A stretch of DNA of 52,741 bases from an uncultured Patescibacteria group bacterium (GTDB lineage: Bacteria > Patescibacteriota > JACMRA01). Within the stretch, counting starts at the first letter, position 1, and every line of letters begins with the position of its first letter. The translations under genes and the position numbers were made by a program. Where the stretch lies: assembly GCA_938041505.1 (NCBI GenBank), contig CALITC010000010.1, positions 64,576 to 117,316 of the forward strand, read 5' to 3'. Positions 24,784 through 32,241 of the stretch are shown in pieces. The notes under the pieces are model-generated. The model saw only the letters and a list, made by a program, of their open reading frames with translations. It was not told the DNA's origin and ran no database searches.

Positions 24784-26394
24784 CTAAGGAGCGGTTGGGC
24801 CAGCAGTTGGTGCACTTCCGTTGAAACCTCTATCGATATACTGGGAAGTAATATTAGACAAAGTTCTTTCAGCGCTATCTAAGCTAGTTCCAGTGGCTTT
24901 GGAGATAGCCTGCGAGACATATGCGTTACCAATCTTACTAATTATCTTAACCGCTGCTTCGGCTGCAAACTCAAAAACTGCTTTGAGAATGTTGTCCTTA
25001 AGCTGGGTAAGAGCTCCTTGGACAGTACTCAAAAGAGTATTTACTGAGCCAATGGCTTCTGCTGAGCCACTTGAGTTGCTGGAAGCAGTAGTGGATATGT
25101 TATCTTGCAAAGCTGGTAAACGATTTTGGCTTTCGCATTGTTCTTTGTTGTAAGCATTCACTCCAACTTTATCACTGGTTTGGATGGTTGCGCTTGCAAG
25201 ATCAATAGTTCCCTCAGAGATACTGAAATCAGATGAATTTAAAAACTGCTCATTAGCAAGTTCTGTACCAGAAGACTGTATCTCACCAAACCCATCACTC
25301 AAGAATCCGATCTTGCAATCGCTTGGAGCTTGTCTCTCATAATTGTCGACCACAGCTTCAAATGCTTCTTGCTTAACCTCCACATACTCTCTAATGGCAG
25401 CTTTTGTTTGGGCTGTAGAGTCTGCTGGAGTGCAGCTAACACTTACTTTTGTAAGTCCGGTCTCCAATAGAATCGCAGAGCCTTCGCGCACAACAGGTGT
25501 TTCAGGCTCATCTTCTCCACAGGCAATGCCCTCTGCAATTTGTTCAATATTTTCTATTGTTGCCTCAGTATCCTCTTCTGACTTTACTTGATCGATAAGC
25601 TTTTGACTATCGAGCCGCTCATTTAAATCTGCACCGTTTTCTTCTGTCTGGTTTCTAAACGTTTCTTTGTCTTCATCACCAGTAAGTCCTTCGGAATTAC
25701 CTCTGAGACTAAAGTTGACTACACTATCAATTCCCACCCCTGTAATAGCATTTTTTAATAATTGGTAGTTCCTATTTTTTGAAGAGGTGATATTTCCTGA
25801 ACTTCTCCTACAAGATTGTTTACTACCCTCTATCGCTGCCGACCCTGCAGCACCACCAGCAAGACCTGCACCTTCAGCGATATCTCTAGCCACGCTGTTT
25901 TTTGTAAGATCGGTGTCATTAAAGATCTTTCTGATCACCGAATCAGCGCTTTGGTTAAGACACTCAGATATTTGGAAGGCTTTGAGACCCATTGCTGCAT
26001 TGAGTGAAGACACGCTATCTCTTAGACCTGTAGTAACCCCAATCCAAGTACCCATTTTGTTGATAATATCTCCGAAGAAATCAGTAATCTTATTGATAAT
26101 AAGTCCAATAATTGCCGAAATTGCAAAAGCAATCGCAACTCTAATAATTTTTTCGATAATACGAGGCGCGTCAGCCGCAATCGAGACCACAAAAGCTTCA
26201 GTTTTGATTGGTTTAAAAAAATATTTTGCAGAATCTAAGATATTATTGCTTTTTGGTCTACGGATTAATCCAATACTAGCATCGGCTTCCCTTAGCTTGG
26301 TTGTGCTTGAATTATTCGCTCCAAAGAAAAGCATCGCAACGCCAAAAATACAAAAAGAGGCGATCAGTACTCGAAACCATTTTGGTATAGTCAT
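24784..26394 (-). CDS. Unknown secreted or membrane-associated protein, 536 residues
   Basis: It opens with a signal anchor (FRVLIASFCIFGVAMLFFGA). A second hydrophobic stretch lies near 85-105 (IRVAIAFAISAIIGLIINKI). The middle is low-complexity and acidic, with about eight cysteines (SECLNQSAD, KQSCRRSSGN, VSCTPADS, SDCKIGF) that could form disulfides outside the cell. The C-terminal 100 residues are predicted helical and may be amphipathic. Similar cysteine-rich proteins are seen near secretion or pilus genes in CPR genomes, but no pilin or ATPase gene is here. It lies between murJ and the solute-binding protein on the same strand. Confidence 0.6.
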   Translation of the reverse strand: MTIPKWFRVLIASFCIFGVAMLFFGANNSSTTKLREADASIGLIRRPKSNNILDSAKYFFKPIKTEAFVVSIAADAPRIIEKIIRVAIAFAISAIIGLIINKITDFFGDIINKMGTWIGVTTGLRDSVSSLNAAMGLKAFQISECLNQSADSVIRKIFNDTDLTKNSVARDIAEGAGLAGGAAGSAAIEGSKQSCRRSSGNITSSKNRNYQLLKNAITGVGIDSVVNFSLRGNSEGLTGDEDKETFRNQTEENGADLNERLDSQKLIDQVKSEEDTEATIENIEQIAEGIACGEDEPETPVVREGSAILLETGLTKVSVSCTPADSTAQTKAAIREYVEVKQEAFEAVVDNYERQAPSDCKIGFLSDGFGEIQSSGTELANEQFLNSSDFSISEGTIDLASATIQTSDKVGVNAYNKEQCESQNRLPALQDNISTTASSNSSGSAEAIGSVNTLLSTVQGALTQLKDNILKAVFEFAAEAAVKIISKIGNAYVSQAISKATGTSLDSAERTLSNITSQYIDRGFNGSAPTAGPTAP

Positions 26395-26462
26395 AGTAAA
26401 TATGTAATGATTATTATTATACTAGATAGTATAAGCGCTTTTTCGATTTTGCACAAATTTTT

Positions 26463-27875
26463 TTACTTCCCTTTTCTTGTACTTTCAAAAATATCCCTAC
26501 CCCGGTCAGCGGCGGTAACTACAAACATATACAGAAATACCACCACGAAATTAATTAGAATACCGGTAGAAACCGCAATCCCGGAGTCAAAATTAACAAC
26601 TGACACCAGGACGAACGTCAATGTCATCTGCACCACAAAACCTGTGAGAGAGATGATTGCCGGTTGCCAAATACGCTCTTTGACGTAGATATACTTTGAG
26701 AGTATCTCGATCAGCGACTGGAAAACGATCGCCAGTGCAGAAATCCTGGTGAGCAAGATTATATATTCAGCATTATCTTGGCCACGACCAAATAATTCAA
26801 AAACCCAAAGGACAAGAGGGGCAAAAAGCAGTGTACCAACAGTACCAATGGCGGCCACACCCCCAACACCTTGTAAATAATAGAAAAACTGCTTCCATTG
26901 TCGACGTTTAGAGGTTTTGACGCTGTTGAACGTTCGGGAAATATTTGGGAAAAATACTGTAGAAGCTGAGGTTATCAGCGAAAAGAAGACGCCTTGGATT
27001 GATAGAGCAAGATCAACTGCAAAAATTTGACCAGTGTCGCTCGTTACCCGATTGATCAATAGATTCCCAGCTACCAGCCCATTGATGATAAAAATCCTAG
27101 GAACATAGACTTGCCAGGTGGAGATAAGATCTTTTTTGTGAGTTTTGAGGGCTCGTTTTAGATACTTACCAATATTGAACGAACTAAATTTGATCCCACC
27201 TCTTTTGGAGTCTACTATGTACAATATTGAATTAAGCACTGCCCCACCCATCATCCCAATCGCAGGAGCGTAGTAATTGAATGGAAATAGCATTATTCCG
27301 ATGATAGTTCCAATATTGTAAATTGCTCCCGCCCAAGAATATATCGTAAAGCGCTCTTTGAGTGTAAGGTACACCCCAAATACGCCTTGCGTTGCAAAGG
27401 TTAGCGGCCCAAGCATTAATAGTCTAGTCATCCATAAATAATTATCGTATAAGCCGGCATCCTTAAATGCATTCATAGCAGACTCTGAAGTGGTTACCTC
27501 TAAAAACCACGGAGTGAAGGTAATTATCACAATAGATATTAAAATTAGAGCCGCAATGATAGATATATATACCAGATTAATATACTCACTAACTTTGGTG
27601 TGCTCTTTGTCATCAGTTGCCTCTAGTCTACTCGCCACGGGGAGCACGGAGCTAGAAATCGTGCCCATTATCAGTAGGGATACTAATAAGTCCGGGATTT
27701 TTGTTGAGGCTAATAAGAGATCCGAATCTATCCCTGAAAAACGCTGATATATGAGTAGATTACGGACCAGACCGAGCCCTCTTGATACAAACATGAAGAA
27801 GGTAAGAACGGCAATATACTTGAAGGAAGCCTTCTGAGAAAACTGTTGGATTTTGGCTCGAACACTGGCCAGCAT
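26463..27875 (-). CDS. murJ: MurJ-type lipid II flippase (MviN)
   Basis: The 470-residue polytopic protein has about 14 helices and the MVF-family opening FMFVSRGLGLVRNLLIY, then LLLASTKIPDLLVSLLIMGTISSSVLPV. It flips lipid-linked peptidoglycan precursors to the outer face of the membrane. The ATG at 27875 is preferred over the upstream GTG at 27902. It completes the step after MraY/MurG. The genes at 24784 and 23287 follow on the same strand. Confidence 0.88.
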   Translation of the reverse strand: MLASVRAKIQQFSQKASFKYIAVLTFFMFVSRGLGLVRNLLIYQRFSGIDSDLLLASTKIPDLLVSLLIMGTISSSVLPVASRLEATDDKEHTKVSEYINLVYISIIAALILISIVIITFTPWFLEVTTSESAMNAFKDAGLYDNYLWMTRLLMLGPLTFATQGVFGVYLTLKERFTIYSWAGAIYNIGTIIGIMLFPFNYYAPAIGMMGGAVLNSILYIVDSKRGGIKFSSFNIGKYLKRALKTHKKDLISTWQVYVPRIFIINGLVAGNLLINRVTSDTGQIFAVDLALSIQGVFFSLITSASTVFFPNISRTFNSVKTSKRRQWKQFFYYLQGVGGVAAIGTVGTLLFAPLVLWVFELFGRGQDNAEYIILLTRISALAIVFQSLIEILSKYIYVKERIWQPAIISLTGFVVQMTLTFVLVSVVNFDSGIAVSTGILINFVVVFLYMFVVTAADRGRDIFESTRKGK

Positions 27876-27973
27876 ATGCAATAAAGTTAGTTGAAAAAAC
27901 ACTCCCTGTCAAACACTATAGATAACATATGCTAGTATTTGCATGCCGAATATAAATAGACCTTATCTTGGAT

Positions 27974-28003
27974 AAAAAAAGGATTGTAAGTGTTTACAAT
28001 CCT
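27974..28003 (-). terminator. Intrinsic terminator of the gene at 28037-28960
   Basis: On the minus strand AGGATTGTAA and TTACAATCCT form a perfect 10-bp stem with a 4-nt loop, followed by seven T. Confidence 0.9.
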
Positions 28004-28036
28004 ATAATATTTACTATTATTCTTATTTCATATAGA

Positions 28037-28960
28037 CTAACCAGTAAACTCTTCCATTTCTCTTAGTGCTTTAAAAAACACTTTTTCCTCTATCCCAAAT
28101 CTCTCGAAAGAAGATATTTGAACATCTCCCTTTTTTTCTCCGTTGCCTTGCTTTGTGTGAATCTGAATACTGTAATTGTACCCATTTTCTGACTGAGAAA
28201 ACGAAAATTTTTGAATCGTTTCTGCCAAATATTCACTGAGTTTTTCGTTTTGAATTAATTGCAGTATTTTATAAAAATCTTTACTTAATTTACCTTCAAA
28301 ACCTAGCGAATTCAGGAGATTATTTAGGGTTTCCACCGAATCTGTAGACAGCCCGGTGCACTTTCTTATTACAGCTATGTGCAATAAAATGTTAACGATA
28401 GAGGTATCCGATTGGTTGAGCATATCTGCCGTTACGACATCTAGAGCGTACTGGAGCACTAAACTCTCGTCACTCCCTTTTGTCCAAGCAGTCGTACCAT
28501 TATCTTTAGAGACACTGCATAGGTACACACCCATATTCTGCGGTAACCCTCTGTTTATTAAGATTGATGCCTCTGGGTTCGTCATCAGCAATGCAGATGA
28601 CATAGGAACCACATCTCCTTGTTCACAAGAATATTTTGTAATACATGTTCCAGGAGGTAAGACATAGCCATCTATAACTCCCACAGTGTTTTTATCACTG
28701 CTGAGTATTTGATACTCTGCAATATTCATAAATATTGCTTCCACAGTGTCAAAACTTCTTTTACCAATAAAGATTATCGGCAAGTTATAGTTAGAACTAT
28801 TTTTTAAGGTCTGATTTTCTCCAAGCGTTCCTAGCTTCGCAACCACCTCCATTTTGAGTAGAGTGCTGTCAAGCTCAACAACCTTAATTAGCAATAGTTC
28901 AAGCCAGTTTGTACGCATGTCAACAAGTAGAGCATGGGTCAATGTCTTCGAATTTGTCAT
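28037..28960 (-). CDS. Orphan protein, 307 residues
   Basis: It starts at ATG 28960, with AGGAAA 7 nt upstream. The protein is soluble, mixed alpha/beta, with no signal peptide or clear motif. Segments such as LPIIFIGKRSFDTVEAIFMNIAEYQIL and SILINRGLPQNMGVYLCSVSKDNG look like a folded domain. The C-terminal third is more charged (YNYSIQIHTKQGNGEKKGDVQ). It is a single-gene unit with a strong promoter and a strong terminator, like the small orphan genes of the window. Family not recognised. Confidence 0.75.
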   Translation of the reverse strand: MTNSKTLTHALLVDMRTNWLELLLIKVVELDSTLLKMEVVAKLGTLGENQTLKNSSNYNLPIIFIGKRSFDTVEAIFMNIAEYQILSSDKNTVGVIDGYVLPPGTCITKYSCEQGDVVPMSSALLMTNPEASILINRGLPQNMGVYLCSVSKDNGTTAWTKGSDESLVLQYALDVVTADMLNQSDTSIVNILLHIAVIRKCTGLSTDSVETLNNLLNSLGFEGKLSKDFYKILQLIQNEKLSEYLAETIQKFSFSQSENGYNYSIQIHTKQGNGEKKGDVQISSFERFGIEEKVFFKALREMEEFTG

Positions 28961-29073
28961 TGTAATTTCCTGCGGCCCGTAAAGAATAATTAAGTGGGTT
29001 GTTCCGCAAACTCCGAATGGAGATATAAGAAAAGCTCGGTCTTAAAGTAGCTTTAATGGAAAATGACTCTTGT

Positions 29074-29102
29074 ATATTACCACTTTTTTTATATTTTGTC
29101 AA
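29074..29102 (-). promoter_or_regulatory. Promoter of the gene at 28037-28960
   Basis: TTGACA, 17 nt, TAATAT on the minus strand. The leader would be about 110 nt; no strong structure was found in it. Confidence 0.65.
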
Positions 29103-29166
29103 GTTATTTTATAATCTTATCGATGCTTATTGACTAAAGTTCATTTGTTTTACTACACTGCCCAAT

Positions 29167-30528
29167 ATGATTCAATCCACCAATCCAGCCACCGGTCAAA
29201 TTATTCAAACCTACGATGAGATCTCAGCCGAAGTTCTAGAGTCCAAGATTGCTCAAGCCTATGATGAATTTCAGAAGTGGAAACAGGTCAGCGTGGCTGA
29301 TCGTGAGAAAATGTTTATGAAACTTTGTGCAGAATTACGAGCCAACAGATCGCACTATGCCCACCTAATTACTTTGGAAATGGGTTGTCCGATTAGCCAA
29401 GCCGAGGCTGAGATAGAAAAGTGTGCCTATATTGCTGAGCTCACTGCCAGCCAGGCTCATGGCTATCTACAACCTAAGAACATCAAGACTGATGCTTCTG
29501 AGAGCTATATATCTTACGAACCTCTTGGAGTGGTTTTGCACGTTGCACCTTGGAATTATCCATTTTACCTTGCCCTGCGCCCTGCTCTAGCGGCTATCAT
29601 GTCTGGGAACACCGTCTTACTCAAGCATGCCTCCAACGTCCCGCAGTGCGCACTTGCTCTTGAGGAGTTGTTCAAAAAGGCAGGCTTCCCTGATGGGGTG
29701 TTCGAGAGTTTGCTGATTAGTTCTAGCAAGGTTGAAGGTATTATCAACGATGATCGAGTAAGTATGGTGACCTTGATTGGTAGTGACAAAGCAGGGTCTG
29801 CTGTAGGGTGTTGCGCTGGAAAGTCGATTAAGAAGAGTGTGATGGAGCTTGGGGGAAGCGACCCGATGATTGTGATGCCAGACGCGGATATCGATGAGGT
29901 TATTAAGGCTGCGAGTTACACCAGACTGCGGAATGCTGGGCAAAGCTGCAACGCTTCCAAACGATTTATTGTACATAGAAGCATAGTTGAAGAATTCACT
30001 AACAAGCTCAAAGATGCATTTTCTCAGGAAGTTATCGGAGATCCGACTGAGAAAGAAACAACTTTTGGACCGGTTGCAACAGCCAGTAGTATTGAGGATC
30101 TTAAGAGGCAAGTTGAGGGCTCAGTGAAGCTTGGAGCCAAGATTGTTACCGGTGGTAAGCAGATGGATCGAGATGGGTATTATTGGGAGCCGACAATTCT
30201 TGCGAGTGTCCACGAAGACATGCCAGTGATGCAAGAAGAGGTATTTGGGCCGGTAGCTCCAATCTTTAGTTGTAACAGCTTGGAAGAAGCGATTGCAGTA
30301 GCTAATCGCACGCCCTACGGACTTGGAGCCAGCCTGTGGACTAAGGATATTGAGCTAGCTCGCACTGTCATTCCACGACTAGAGGCAGGCAATGTCTATA
30401 TCAACAAAGTAGTCCGAGGCAATCCAAAACTACCTTTTGGAGGAATCAAAAAAACAGGCTTTGGCAGAGAGTTTGGAGAGCATGGATTCTATGAATTTGT
30501 CAACATCAAGAGTGTGGTTATTGCATAA
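29167..30528 (+). CDS. NAD(P)-dependent aldehyde dehydrogenase
   Basis: The 453-residue enzyme oxidises an aldehyde to the acid; the family pattern is closest to succinate-semialdehyde dehydrogenases. Visible landmarks are PWNYPFYLALRPALAAIMSGN (NAD site), KHAS, MELGGSDPMIV (general-base Glu), RNAGQSCNASKRF (catalytic Cys), and EVFGPVAPIFS near the end. Length is normal for the short SSADH group. No metabolic partner is adjacent. It lies convergent to nothing and is followed by an RNA-like intergenic region. Confidence 0.93.
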   Translation: MIQSTNPATGQIIQTYDEISAEVLESKIAQAYDEFQKWKQVSVADREKMFMKLCAELRANRSHYAHLITLEMGCPISQAEAEIEKCAYIAELTASQAHGYLQPKNIKTDASESYISYEPLGVVLHVAPWNYPFYLALRPALAAIMSGNTVLLKHASNVPQCALALEELFKKAGFPDGVFESLLISSSKVEGIINDDRVSMVTLIGSDKAGSAVGCCAGKSIKKSVMELGGSDPMIVMPDADIDEVIKAASYTRLRNAGQSCNASKRFIVHRSIVEEFTNKLKDAFSQEVIGDPTEKETTFGPVATASSIEDLKRQVEGSVKLGAKIVTGGKQMDRDGYYWEPTILASVHEDMPVMQEEVFGPVAPIFSCNSLEEAIAVANRTPYGLGASLWTKDIELARTVIPRLEAGNVYINKVVRGNPKLPFGGIKKTGFGREFGEHGFYEFVNIKSVVIA

Positions 30529-30552
30529 GTTGATGGTTATCACAAAAAAAAC

Positions 30553-30581
30553 TTGACAGTATCTTATTTATAAGCTATATT
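30553..30581 (+). promoter_or_regulatory. Promoter of the candidate RNA at 30588-30888
   Basis: TTGACA, 17 nt, TATATT, starting 25 nt after the aldehyde dehydrogenase stop. The expected start is about 30588. Confidence 0.75.
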
Positions 30582-30587
30582 AATATT

Positions 30588-30888
30588 AACCTATCGTAAA
30601 ATAGGTAGCAAAATAAAAAAACACAACTTAATAATAACTCATTTTGGAGGTGTCTCATGCAATGGAGTTAGTAGTTATTAGCGACGAAAGCTAATTGTGT
30701 TTGTATGTTTATTCTTAATGAACTGGTGCTGCTATTTGAACGCAGAAAAACAAACACTCTGACCTTGAATTTGCATAATAAACTTATGTCTGTTCTTAAT
30801 TCGAAATTTTCTTTTCAGAAATATAAGAAAGGTTATAATTCCACAACTAAAAGCAACATTTACCGTCTTTTCTAAAGGACGGCTTTTT
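30588..30888 (+). ncRNA. Candidate structured RNA with ideal Shine-Dalgarno and a tiny ORF
   Basis: This 300-nt unit has a consensus promoter and a terminator but no normal gene. The 5' end forms a hairpin (ACCTAT / ATAGGT, 30589-30606). AAACACAA (30619-30626) can pair with TTGTGTTT (30695-30702), but GTGTTTGT (30697-30704) can equally pair with ACAAACAC (30750-30757), so two exclusive folds exist. An inner stem TAATAACT / AGTTATTA (30632-30639 / 30673-30680) holds in its loop GGAGG at 30646-30650. Six nt later comes ATG CAA TGG AGT TAG (MQWS). A second ATG at 30662 gives MELVVISDES. It may be an attenuator, a regulatory RNA or a remnant of a gene leader. I recognise no known RNA family. Confidence 0.5.
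30863..30888 (+). terminator. Terminator of the candidate RNA
   Basis: CCGTC pairs with GACGG around a T/A-rich loop that can extend the stem, followed by CTTTTT. Confidence 0.7.
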
Positions 30889-30964
30889 GTTATAGATTTC
30901 TGATTCGGAACTTATTCTATCTTATCCAAGTGTAAACTATGGATAAATTACTAATTTTTTTTGG

Positions 30965-31046
30965 TCGCGGAGGAGCTAGTTGAGATTTTTTCTCAAAGAG
31001 CGCTCCTCATTGGACTAGGTATTTTTCTTAGTCCAATATTTTTATG
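30965..31046 (+). other. Two-hairpin element ending in a strong terminator
   Basis: GAGGAGC (30970-30976) pairs perfectly with GCTCCTC (31002-31008), and an internal TTGAG / CTCAA can pair inside. Directly after it ATTGGACTA (31009-31017) pairs with TAGTCCAAT (31029-31037), followed by ATTTTT. I see no clear promoter between 30890 and 30965, so this may terminate readthrough from upstream or be the end of a small RNA. No coding sequence is convincing between 30900 and 31160. Confidence 0.5.
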
Positions 31047-31164
31047 TCAATTATTTAGTTTCGTCGATGGATTTGCCTGCCTGACTATCCCTACCCCTAG
31101 GAGTTGCGCCATAGTTGCAGAAAGAAGTTTGAAATAGAATTGTTACACACTCAAGGGTTATAGC

Positions 31165-31194
31165 TTGACAAGGTCGATTTTTTGAGGTTATGAT
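31165..31194 (+). promoter_or_regulatory. Promoter of the gene at 31228-31629
   Basis: TTGACA, 18 nt, TATGAT; start near 31201, about 27 nt before the ATG. Confidence 0.7.
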
Positions 31195-31227
31195 TAAGGT
31201 ATCTTAAGAATTTAGGAGTTTACGATA

Positions 31228-31629
31228 ATGAAGTTAAGTCTGGCTCAGATCAATGCAATGCCCTTAGATGTATTTAGTATTCTATGGTTTACCAATCTTC
31301 TTGATAAGGTATTCATGTTTGATATTCCAGAAGGTGAAGCACTCAATGATTTAGCTTTTGGCATCTTTTTTACCAATAGCATTGCAGAATTGCAGCAAAG
31401 CTTTGAAGATGTTGATCTGAAGTTTTTGAACCAAGTTTTTGTCCCGTATTTTCGAGCGCATTACAGTCATAGTTTTGGTTTTTTTGGTTTTAGGATTCGT
31501 ACAAACTTACCATTAGCACAAAAACAGATGGTTTACGATAATTTTAGAAGCCAGCTATTAGACCTCATTAACTCATTTTTGCAGGGTGTTGTTATATCAA
31601 AACCCCGATATGAAAAATACATGAAATAA
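31228..31629 (+). CDS. Orphan protein, 133 residues
   Basis: It starts at ATG 31228 after AGGAGTTTACGATA. The protein is hydrophobic and aromatic but lacks a clear membrane helix: FSILWFTNLLDKVFMFDIPEGEAL near the N-terminus, HYSHSFGFFGFRIRTNLPLAQKQMVYDNF in the second half. It is probably an all-helical soluble domain. It is a one-gene unit with its own promoter. Family not recognised. No sign of damage in the frame. Confidence 0.7.
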   Translation: MKLSLAQINAMPLDVFSILWFTNLLDKVFMFDIPEGEALNDLAFGIFFTNSIAELQQSFEDVDLKFLNQVFVPYFRAHYSHSFGFFGFRIRTNLPLAQKQMVYDNFRSQLLDLINSFLQGVVISKPRYEKYMK

Positions 31630-31665
31630 ATTTATTTATTATTTTTTAAGGACATAGAAAAGTGC

Positions 31666-31694
31666 TTGACAAGTGTAATTTTTTGTAGTATATT
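31666..31694 (+). promoter_or_regulatory. Promoter of the candidate RNA at 31701-31804
   Basis: TTGACA, 17 nt, TATATT; the expected start is near 31701. Confidence 0.75.
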
Positions 31695-31700
31695 ACATGT

Positions 31701-31804
31701 AAGTTCTTCGAGATTAGACTCTACTACAATGCTGTTTTATTTACATTGGGAGGTGATCATTTCGTACACTCAGACCAAGCATAATCACTTGGTCTCTATT
31801 TTTT
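31701..31804 (+). ncRNA. Candidate small RNA, about 104 nt, carrying a perfect anti-anti-SD sequence
   Basis: A consensus promoter and a perfect terminator stem (AGACCAAG / CTTGGTCT, then TATTTTTT; 31772-31804) enclose about 100 nt without an ORF starting at ATG, GTG or TTG. At 31748-31759 it contains GGGAGGTGATCA, of which GGAGGTGATC is complementary to the 3' end of bacterial 16S rRNA over ten bases. Only an ATT codon stands at proper distance; reading from it would give a 19-residue peptide running through the terminator. Either a small RNA that contacts 30S subunits, or the leader of a lost gene. Confidence 0.5.
31772..31804 (+). terminator. Terminator of the candidate small RNA
   Basis: Perfect 8-bp stem AGACCAAG / CTTGGTCT with an 8-nt loop, then CTATTTTTT. 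Confidence 0.85.
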
Positions 31805-31882
31805 ACTCTGATTCTTAATAATTTGACAGAGACTTTGACATTTTGCATTAGCTTGGCCAAAAAAAGTTGTGTGAAGCCAATT

Positions 31883-31938
31883 AGGTCTATATAAAACTAT
31901 GTTCCTCGAGCATTCGAGATAATAGACCTGTGTGTTTT
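31883..31938 (+). other. Long hairpin upstream of the small membrane protein gene
   Basis: AGGTCTAT (31883-31890) pairs perfectly with ATAGACCT (31922-31929). A smaller CTCGAG-type hairpin lies inside the loop, and GTGTGTTTTT follows. It may be a terminator or attenuator ahead of the gene at 31956. Confidence 0.45.
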
Positions 31939-31955
31939 TGGCATATCGGTCTATT

Positions 31956-32180
31956 ATGGAAATTGTAGGATTTAACTTGCTTCTTTTACATGTTCTCTTT
32001 GCTCTTACTTTTTTATGGAGGTATTTTCGACCTTTGGTGAGAAGTGAAATGGATTTTGATCCAGATGGCATCATTTTAAATGTGAGGGATTACACTTCAT
32101 TAAGAACCACCTACCTCAGACCAATTGTTATCTCGGTTTTTAGGTCGTTCTTACTTATGTTGCTGCCCAATTTGGTTTAA
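31956..32180 (+). CDS. Small membrane protein, 74 residues
   Basis: From ATG 31956 the frame reads MEIVGFNLLLLHVLFALTFLWRYF, a single hydrophobic N-terminal segment. A hydrophilic part follows (RPLVRSEMDFDPDGIILNVRDY), then a second hydrophobic stretch near the C-terminus. No Shine-Dalgarno is evident. Support comes from the excellent plus-strand terminator 27 nt after the stop. It may be translated weakly or under control of the hairpin at 31883-31938. A minus-strand ORF over the same bases looks like a shadow. Function unknown. Confidence 0.45.
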   Translation: MEIVGFNLLLLHVLFALTFLWRYFRPLVRSEMDFDPDGIILNVRDYTSLRTTYLRPIVISVFRSFLLMLLPNLV

Positions 32181-32206
32181 CATACCATAATAATCGGCGG
32201 TAACAC

Positions 32207-32241
32207 GTGACTAAGTTTTTAGAGCTTAGTCACAATTTTTT
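32207..32241 (+). terminator. Terminator overlapping the end of hisS
   Basis: GTGACTAAG and CTTAGTCAC form a perfect 9-bp stem followed by AATTTTTT on the plus strand. The hisS stop codon lies within the right arm. Confidence 0.85.

Noticed and set aside
31796-32074. Minus-strand ORF of 92 codons
   Set aside because: It is antisense to the small membrane protein and the terminator, with no promoter or Shine-Dalgarno of its own.
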